Assembly: GCA_020427625.1 (NCBI GenBank)
Contig: JAGQOI010000154.1
Location: 1 to 13,776 of the forward strand
Reading direction: 5' to 3'
DNA length: 13,776 nt
Origin: Phycisphaerales bacterium
Lineage (GTDB): Bacteria; Planctomycetota; Phycisphaerae; Phycisphaerales; SM1A02
The first letter of the stretch is position 1; every line of letters starts with the position of its first letter. Positions 8,704-13,776 of this stretch are shown piece after piece. The position numbers were made by a program, and so were the translations under genes. The notes beneath the pieces are model-generated. The model worked only from the letters and a program-made list of their open reading frames with translations. It searched no databases and had not been told where the DNA came from.

Positions 8704-11511
8704 TCAGACCGGGCATCGACCCCAGCCCGCCAGCACGATCGACAGGTCCGGCGGACCCGTGGTGCCGTCGCCGTCCAGATCGCCCTCCGGAGTCCCCCAC
8801 ACGCCGAGCAGGGCCGCGATGTCGGCCGCGTCGATCCACCCGTCGCCGGTCAGATCGCCCGGACATCCGCACGTCGAGACGTCGATGACCTCCAGCCCCG
8901 CGGCGTCACCGGCGATCAGGATGAGGCCGTCGCGAGCGGCGAGCTCGAGCGCCCGGTCGCCGGTCGAAACCGACCCGATCACCACCGGGCGAGCCGGCTG
9001 CGATACATCGACGACATGCACGGCGCCGAACAGGTCTCCGACATAAGCACGACCACCGGAAACCTCGACCGTCCACGAGCGGCCGGGGACGCGCGCCCAT
9101 CCGATCGTGAACGGCGCGGCCGGATTCGACACGTCCATCACCAGGAGCCCGCTCCACTCGAGGGCGACGTAGGCCAGATCGCCGGACACCGCAATCCCAC
9201 GGGCCCACACCGGCGTGGGCGTCGTCGTCACGATCACGGGCGCGGTCGGGTCGCTGACATCCACCGTCTGGATGCCGAAGACCGGGTTCACGACGAGCAG
9301 CATGCCGCCGACCATCGCGAGATCCTCGGCGAGGTCCAGTCCGCCTGTCGAGACCGAGCCGATGATGATGGGATTCGTCTTGTCCGACACGTCGATGACC
9401 TGGAGGAACGACGCGTAGTCGGCGACATACGCCAGGTCGCCGTCGACGACGACCCCGCGGGCGCCGGACGGCGTGTCGACCCAGCCCGTCACGGCGGGAT
9501 GCGTCGGATCGCGCACATCGACGATCATGAGCCCGTCGCCGCCGACATACGCCAGGTCTCCCGACAACGCGACGCAGTTGCCGCTCCCGACGGCACGCCC
9601 GATCATGGCAGGATGCGCCGGGTCGGCGACGTCGACGATCGCCAGGCCGGCGTCGTCGGCGACGTACGCCAGACCGTCGCGCGAAGCGATGCCCTCGGCG
9701 CGGTGCGGCGTGCCCGTCGACGCAAGCAGGCACTCGAACGTCGGATCCACGATGTCGATGATCCTCAGCCCGCCCCCGCCGGCGGCGCAGACGTACCGGC
9801 CGAGCACCGCGACCTCGCCAATGCCGCCGCCGGTGCCGATGATCCGAGGCGTCGGGCCGGATCCCTCGCGGGCGGCGACGCCCAGACCCGAACTCATGCC
9901 GACGACCAGCGTGTCACCCAACTCGGCGACGTGCCCATGCAACGGCACCGTACCGATCAGCGCGGGCCGCGCCGGATCGCCGATGTCGAACACCAGGTTG
10001 CCGGCATACAGCCTATCCCGCCCCAGTGACAGCTTGACCGTGTACGAGGCGCCCAGGAAACCCAGGGCGACGGGCGCGGCCGGGTCGGACACATCAAAGA
10101 TCCTCGCATCGGTGCCCGAGCCGACGTACACGATGTCGTCGCGCACCGCGATCGACACCGGCACCGGGCCGGCGGGTGTCGTCGAGATGCTGACCGGCGA
10201 CGCGGGATCGCTGACGTCGATGACCTGGAGCCCGCCGTACTGATACACGACATACGCGATCGTGCCGGCGACCTCGACGTCCAAGGCGAACCCGGCGGTC
10301 CCGAACGTGGTGAGCAGCACCGGTTCGTCGGGGTTGCGCACGTCGATGATGTGCAGACCGTTCTCCCAGGCCGCGACGTAGGCGATGCCGTCACGGACCG
10401 CCATGCCACGAATCGTGCCGACGAGCGCAAGCGCCGACCGCGGCGCGGGCCGGCGCGGATCGGAGACGTCGAAGATCCGCAGTCCGACGGGGTCGCACCC
10501 GAACAGCGTCGTCCCGACGAGTTCGATCGTCGTGGGGTTGTACGTGCCGGGGACGGAGCCCACGATCCTCCCCGGCTGATCGAGTTCGACGATCGCCAGG
10601 CCCCCGCCGCCGCCGGCGATGATCGCCCGGCTGCCGACGATATCGATCGCGCCGCCGATCGTCGTGGAGACGCCGGCGATCACGAAGGGGTTTGCGGGAT
10701 CCGACACGTCCATCCGGAAAACCTGCGAGCCGGTGGACAGGTGGGCGACATCGCCTTCGACGAGGATGCCCATGCCGCTGAAGGGGGCGTCCCCGATCAC
10801 GACGGGTGCCGCCGGCTCGGTGAGATCGACGACGAAGACGCCGTACGCGGCCGCGACGAAGGCCGAAGTCCCCGACACGTCGACGGCACGTTCGGAGCCG
10901 GGCAGGTTGATCACCGACAGCACGTCGGGTGCCGCGCGGTCCGCGACGTCGATCACCGTGAGGCCGTTGAAGGCGACGACGACGGCGAGATCGCCCGCGA
11001 CGGCGACACCGGTGGGATCGGACGGCATCCGGACCTCGCTCGCGAGCACGGGCCGACGCGGGTCGGAGATGTCGACCACCGTCAGGCCGTCGTCGGTCGC
11101 GATGAAGGCGTGCGGGCCGTCGATCGCGATGTGATTCGCGCGTGAGGACGTCGGCATCTGGCCGATGACGCGCGGCGTGTCCGGGCGACCGACATCGACG
11201 ACCAGCATGCCGGCGTCGTCGGCCGCGAGATAGGCCAGCGCATCGCGCACGGTCACGCCGTTCGCCTCTCCCGGCATGCCGGCGACGGCGGCGATGACCG
11301 GATGCTCGACATCGCTGATGTCGAGGATCAGGAGCCCGCCGCTGCCGTTGGCGACGTAGACGAGGTGCCCGTCGATCTCCAGATCCATCGCCCGTCCGCC
11401 GAGTCCGGCCAGGTACGTGGGCGTGCACGGCGGCGTCGCCGCGGCCGGAACCATCGGTGACGTGAGTGCGATCGTCAGCGTCAGCGCGAGCGTCAGAACA
11501 GCGCGTGTCAT
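8704..11511 (-). CDS. exported LVIVD-repeat beta-propeller protein with C-terminal dockerin-like module
   Basis: This is a 935-aa secreted protein of unknown function. Residues 1-26 form a signal peptide (MTRAVLTLALTLTIALTS...) with likely cleavage near PAAA. The body is a run of about 21 repeats of roughly 42 aa, each with the pattern AYVA-x-GLxVIDVSDPxxPxxIG. This is the LVIVD repeat (Pfam LVIVD, COG5276-type surface proteins), predicted to form beta-propeller blades. Twenty-one blades would fit three seven-bladed propellers. The last 57 residues (about 879-935) are Cys-rich and dockerin-like, with DLTGDGWIDAADI and DLDGDGTTGPPDL loops and a WGRCPV end. This is related to the tail of the convergent CHRD protein and suggests the same envelope destination. 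The start at 11511 is backed by GGGAGG six bases upstream and by the signal peptide. The frame stays open upstream through an ATG-rich tandem repeat that would add up to 30 residues. Confidence 0.88.
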   Translation of the reverse strand: MTRAVLTLALTLTIALTSPMVPAAATPPCTPTYLAGLGGRAMDLEIDGHLVYVANGSGGLLILDISDVEHPVIAAVAGMPGEANGVTVRDALAYLAADDAGMLVVDVGRPDTPRVIGQMPTSSRANHIAIDGPHAFIATDDGLTVVDISDPRRPVLASEVRMPSDPTGVAVAGDLAVVVAFNGLTVIDVADRAAPDVLSVINLPGSERAVDVSGTSAFVAAAYGVFVVDLTEPAAPVVIGDAPFSGMGILVEGDVAHLSTGSQVFRMDVSDPANPFVIAGVSTTIGGAIDIVGSRAIIAGGGGGLAIVELDQPGRIVGSVPGTYNPTTIELVGTTLFGCDPVGLRIFDVSDPRRPAPRSALALVGTIRGMAVRDGIAYVAAWENGLHIIDVRNPDEPVLLTTFGTAGFALDVEVAGTIAYVVYQYGGLQVIDVSDPASPVSISTTPAGPVPVSIAVRDDIVYVGSGTDARIFDVSDPAAPVALGFLGASYTVKLSLGRDRLYAGNLVFDIGDPARPALIGTVPLHGHVAELGDTLVVGMSSGLGVAAREGSGPTPRIIGTGGGIGEVAVLGRYVCAAGGGGLRIIDIVDPTFECLLASTGTPHRAEGIASRDGLAYVADDAGLAIVDVADPAHPAMIGRAVGSGNCVALSGDLAYVGGDGLMIVDVRDPTHPAVTGWVDTPSGARGVVVDGDLAYVADYASFLQVIDVSDKTNPIIIGSVSTGGLDLAEDLAMVGGMLLVVNPVFGIQTVDVSDPTAPVIVTTTPTPVWARGIAVSGDLAYVALEWSGLLVMDVSNPAAPFTIGWARVPGRSWTVEVSGGRAYVGDLFGAVHVVDVSQPARPVVIGSVSTGDRALELAARDGLILIAGDAAGLEVIDVSTCGCPGDLTGDGWIDAADIAALLGVWGTPEGDLDGDGTTGPPDLSIVLAGWGRCPV

Positions 11512-11517
11512 CGCGAG

Positions 11518-11523
11518 CCTCCC
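11518..11523 (-). promoter_or_regulatory. Shine-Dalgarno that fixes the LVIVD gene start
   Basis: On the minus strand GGGAGG sits 6 nt before the ATG at 11511. None of the ATGs further upstream in the same frame has a comparable site. The start it selects also gives a signal peptide with a normal short basic N-terminus. Confidence 0.75.
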
Positions 11524-11551
11524 GGGGGATCGGCGCTCGGCGCGGGCACGT

Positions 11552-11596
11552 GCCATGTGGGCCATGCGGGCCATGGAGGCCATGGAGGCCATGTCC
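11552..11596. repeat. 9-bp tandem repeat, five units, in the LVIVD gene leader
   Basis: Five units of GCCATG followed by a variable triplet run from GCCATGTGG to GCCATGTCC, and the third and fourth are identical. Read on the minus strand each unit carries an ATG in frame with the LVIVD protein, encoding Met-Ala-Ser/Arg/His steps. Slippage would change the unit number without changing frame. The segment lies in the predicted 5' leader. Confidence 0.75.
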
Positions 11597-11632
11597 GGCA
11601 CCGAGCGGCATCAAGTTGTCGTCAGACGATGG

Positions 11633-11650
11633 GACGGGCGTTCGCCCGTC
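11633..11650 (-). promoter_or_regulatory. stable hairpin in the LVIVD gene 5' leader
   Basis: A perfect inverted repeat GACGGGCG-TT-CGCCCGTC (realistically a 7-bp stem with a 4-nt loop) lies about 12 nt after the predicted transcript start. A smaller stem (TCGTC/GACGA, 11618-11628) follows on the leader. It may stabilise the 5' end or attenuate. There is no U tract, so it is not a standard terminator. Confidence 0.4.
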
Positions 11651-11669
11651 GAAGAGATGTGCTTCCTCC

Positions 11670-11697
11670 AGTATGTCCCGCGACGGGGGCGTGTCAA
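11670..11697 (-). promoter_or_regulatory. sigma-70-type promoter of the LVIVD gene
   Basis: On the minus strand a perfect -35 box TTGACA (11697-11692) is followed after 16 bp by CATACT (11675-11670), a 4/6 match to the -10 consensus. Transcription would start near 11662, giving a leader of about 150 nt that contains the hairpin and the 9-bp tandem repeat. It is the only full -35/-10 pair seen in the window. Confidence 0.6.
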
Positions 11698-11847
11698 GCA
11701 TCGACGCCGGCTTCGAAGGCGACGCGCCACGAACTCGTCTGATGGCGAGACGGTGCGTTACGGGCACGACATCCCCGATCCGCCCGATGCCGCGACTGCC
11801 CGCCGCGCACGAGATCGCCGGTGCGGACCGCCGGTTCGGGCGGCCGG

Positions 11848-11853
11848 TACAAT
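11848..11853 (+). promoter_or_regulatory. candidate -10 box placing the gpmI transcript start at its ATG
   Basis: TACAAT (5/6 match to TATAAT) ends 6 nt before the ATG at 11860, so transcription would begin at or beside the start codon. No Shine-Dalgarno is present, as expected for a leaderless mRNA. No good -35 box was found. The arrangement mirrors that of pabB. Confidence 0.5.
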
Positions 11854-11859
11854 CGGCGC

Positions 11860-13509
11860 ATGACCCCACCCTTTCGACCCGCCGTACTCGTCATCAGGGA
11901 TGGCTGGGGACGCAATCCCCATCCCGAACACGACGCGTTCAACGCCGTTCACCTCGCCCGGACGCCCGTCGCGGACCGCCTCGAACGCGACTGGCCGACC
12001 ACCCTCATCCGCACCTGCGGCGAGGATGTCGGCCTGCCCGCCGGCACCATGGGCAATTCCGAGGTCGGACACCAGAACATCGGTGCCGGACGCATCGTGA
12101 ACCAGGAGATCATGCGCATCACCGCGTCGATCCGCGATGGGTCCTTCTTCGACAACGGCGCGCTCGTCGGCGCCTTCGAACACGCCGCGGCGACCGGCGG
12201 GAACGTCCATCTCATCGGCCTCGTCTCCAACGGGCGCGTCCACAGCGACCTCGACCATCTGCTCGCGCTCATCGAACTGGCCGCGCGGCGATCGTGGCCG
12301 AGCGATCGCCTCTTCGTCCATGCCTTCGCGGACGGACGCGACACCGGGCCGCGCACGGCCGGGGGATTCATGCGGACCGTCGAGGCGAAGATGCGGGACG
12401 TCGGCGTCGGCCGGGTCGCATCGGTGATCGGTCGGTTCTACGCGATGGATCGCGACCACCGCTGGGAGCGCGTCGCGCTCGCCTATGCCGCGCTCACCGG
12501 ACGGCGCGTCGATCACCCCCGGCTGAACCAGACCGGCGTCGTGGTCGCCAACAGCGCCTCGGCGACGGACGCCATCGAGTCGTACGGCAAGAAGCCGATC
12601 GACACCCAGCGGGCCAGCGACGAGTTCATCACGCCGACGCAGATCATCGACCTCGACACCGGCGCGCCGATCGGCCCGATCGACGACGGCGACGCCGTCA
12701 TCTTCTTCAACTTCCGCGGCGACCGCCCGCGCGAGATCACCAAGGCCTTCATCCTCGACGACGCGGCCTGGAGCACCGTCACCGACGGCGGCTTCAAGCG
12801 CGGCCGTCGCCTCGCGAACCTGTATTTCTGCGGCATGACCATGTACGAGTCCGGGTTGCCGCTCAGCGCCGTCGCGTTCGACAAGCCCGCCCGCATGCCG
12901 GACATCCTCGGGCAGGTCGTGAGCGACGCCGGACATCGCCAGTTCCGGTGCGCCGAGACGGAGAAGTTCCCGCACGTCACGTTCTTCTTCAACGACTACC
13001 GCGAGGAGCCGTTCGCCGGCGAAGAACGCGTCATCGCGCCGTCACCGCGACACGTCACGACCTATGACCTGGCGCCCGAGATGTCGGCCGCGCTCGTGCG
13101 CGACGCCGTGCTCGCCCGCCTCGCCGCCGACGACGTCGACGACCTCATCGTCGTGAACTTCGCCAACGGCGACATGGTCGGGCACACCGGCAATCTCCAG
13201 TCGACGATCGTCGCGATCGAGACCGTCGACGCCTGCACCGGCGCCATCATCGACGCGGCGCTGGCCCGCGGCGGCGTCGCCGTCGTCACCGCCGATCACG
13301 GCAACGCCGAACAGATGTGGAATCCCGAGACGAAGGCGCCGCACACCGCGCACACCGTGTACGACGTGCCGCTCAGCATCATCGGGAACGGGCTCGAAGG
13401 ACGCGCCCTCCGCGACGGCGGACGACTCGCCGACCTCGCGCCGACCCTGCTCGAACTGCTTGGCGCACCGATTCCCGCGGCGATGACCGGACGATCACTG
13501 CTCGCGTGA
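11860..13509 (+). CDS. gpmI: 2,3-bisphosphoglycerate-independent phosphoglycerate mutase
   Basis: This enzyme interconverts 3-phosphoglycerate and 2-phosphoglycerate in glycolysis and gluconeogenesis through a phosphoserine intermediate, with two divalent metals (usually Mn), in the cytoplasm. It belongs to the alkaline phosphatase superfamily. Asp14 in IRDGWG and Ser67 in GNSEVGH (the phosphorylated serine) form the first half of the metal site. NGDMVGHTGN (Asp438, His442), TADHGNAEQM (Asp479, His480) and HTAHT (495-499) supply the rest. The substrate-binding insert has DGRDTGPRTAGGF, GRFYAMDRDHRWER, FFNFRGDRPREI and TFFFNDYREEPFAGEER. Length is 549 aa, longer than the roughly 510 of Bacillus and E. 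coli enzymes, but with no motif missing. The ATG at 11860 fits the family N-terminus and the -10 box just upstream; 13 further in-frame codons are not conserved. The 3' end overlaps the convergent downstream gene by 15 bp. Confidence 0.97.
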   Translation: MTPPFRPAVLVIRDGWGRNPHPEHDAFNAVHLARTPVADRLERDWPTTLIRTCGEDVGLPAGTMGNSEVGHQNIGAGRIVNQEIMRITASIRDGSFFDNGALVGAFEHAAATGGNVHLIGLVSNGRVHSDLDHLLALIELAARRSWPSDRLFVHAFADGRDTGPRTAGGFMRTVEAKMRDVGVGRVASVIGRFYAMDRDHRWERVALAYAALTGRRVDHPRLNQTGVVVANSASATDAIESYGKKPIDTQRASDEFITPTQIIDLDTGAPIGPIDDGDAVIFFNFRGDRPREITKAFILDDAAWSTVTDGGFKRGRRLANLYFCGMTMYESGLPLSAVAFDKPARMPDILGQVVSDAGHRQFRCAETEKFPHVTFFFNDYREEPFAGEERVIAPSPRHVTTYDLAPEMSAALVRDAVLARLAADDVDDLIVVNFANGDMVGHTGNLQSTIVAIETVDACTGAIIDAALARGGVAVVTADHGNAEQMWNPETKAPHTAHTVYDVPLSIIGNGLEGRALRDGGRLADLAPTLLELLGAPIPAAMTGRSLLA

Positions 13510-13776
13510 TGACGACGACGCGCCGTCCGTCGACGCGACCTCGACGGACTCGGTGTCCCGTGCGTCATCAACCGGCGTCGCGACGACGGCCCGCGCCACG
13601 GCCGCCCGCTCGGCCGCGGCCGCCCGCGCGATGAGCGCTCCGATCCGGACGCGACGGTACTCCGGGTCGGCGACGATCGGCGGCGGCAGCGATGCCGCGA
13701 CCCGGAAGGACGGCGACCGCAGGACCGGATCGTGGTGCGTCGACGGCGGCGGATCCGTGACGCGGAGGGTCAGGTC
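13495..13776 (-). CDS. unidentified protein, C-terminal 93 residues only
   Basis: This minus-strand frame is open from the right edge of the window (13776) to a TGA at 13497-13495, so only the 3' end is present. Nearly every codon ends in G or C and the reading has a sensible protein composition, unlike the Arg/Pro-rich readings of the other frames, which supports real coding. It begins DLTLRVTDPPPSTHHDP, continues through a Pro-rich stretch (SLPPPIVADPEYRRVRIG) into an Ala/Arg-rich helix of about 20 residues, and ends in an acidic, Ser-rich tail (...SSSSREQ). I do not recognise a family. The opening could be the edge of a beta domain. Its stop lies inside the last codons of gpmI, with a 15-bp tail-to-tail overlap, so the genes are convergent. 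The start and upstream domains are outside the window. Confidence 0.7.
   Translation of the reverse strand, partial: DLTLRVTDPPPSTHHDPVLRSPSFRVAASLPPPIVADPEYRRVRIGALIARAAAAERAAVARAVVATPVDDARDTESVEVASTDGASSSSREQ
13525..13549 (+). terminator. possible gpmI terminator hairpin inside the facing gene
   Basis: Perfect 9-bp inverted repeat GTCCGTCGA/TCGACGGAC with a 7-nt loop begins 16 nt after the gpmI stop. There is no T tract. It lies within the low-complexity C-terminal tail of the convergent minus-strand gene, so it may serve both purposes or be chance. Confidence 0.35.

Larger units (their letters stand above)
11512..11859. other. 348-bp divergent non-coding region between the LVIVD gene and gpmI
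   Basis: It holds the LVIVD gene's leader (RBS, 9-bp tandem repeat, 8-bp hairpin), its promoter at 11670-11697, and a gpmI -10 box at 11848-11853. The roughly 150 bp between the two promoters shows no convincing gene or repeat. Confidence 0.6.

Noticed and set aside
8650..10029. Plus-strand open frame opposite the LVIVD gene
   Set aside because: Its apparent peptide repeats mirror the LVIVD blade periodicity of the real gene on the other strand.
11758..12975. Minus-strand open frame opposite gpmI
   Set aside because: It is antisense to conserved iPGM motifs and covers the gpmI start region. It has no RBS and no domain.

Overview
The window is very GC-rich, with codon third positions almost all G or C. 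It looks like a chromosomal segment from a planctomycete, most likely of the Phycisphaerae type. This lineage call is inference. It rests on a membrane-anchored Ser/Thr kinase with a TPR sensor region, two exported proteins ending in a dockerin-like 'DxDxDGxxxxxDLxxLLxxWGpC' module, an LVIVD-repeat surface protein, and promoter-to-start spacings that suggest leaderless mRNAs. I see no rRNA, tRNA, CRISPR array, transposase gene or prophage gene.

Layout, left to right. At 54-2495 (+) lies a receptor-like PknB-family kinase with one membrane span and about seven TPRs. A strong hairpin at 2540-2561 separates it from convergent ppdK (pyruvate, phosphate dikinase, 2592-5309, -). Divergent from ppdK, across a 117-bp gap, is pabB (aminodeoxychorismate synthase component I, 5427-6818, +). 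After a 300-bp non-coding gap comes an exported protein with three CHRD domains and a C-terminal dockerin-like module (7119-8408, +). Its neighbour on the other strand is an exported protein of about 21 LVIVD propeller blades that also ends in a dockerin-like module (8704-11511, -). The two genes are tail to tail. The roughly 295 bp between them holds a canonical terminator, three copies of a near-perfect 23-29 bp palindrome (REP-like), a perfect-consensus DnaA box abutting the third copy, and a 12-bp tandem duplication. After a 348-bp divergent region comes gpmI (cofactor-independent phosphoglycerate mutase, 11860-13509, +). Its end overlaps by 15 bp the 3' end of an unidentified minus-strand gene that runs off the right edge (13495-13776).

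How the genes relate. PPDK and GpmI both act in lower glycolysis/gluconeogenesis (3-PG/2-PG and PEP/pyruvate), but they are not an operon. PabB feeds folate synthesis and stands alone, without pabA or pabC. The CHRD and LVIVD proteins probably share a cell-envelope destination through their common C-terminal module. Almost every gene appears to be its own transcription unit. The most unusual items are the palindrome cluster between the two dockerin-type genes, the two apparently leaderless housekeeping genes, and the ATG-rich 9-bp tandem repeat in the leader of the LVIVD gene.
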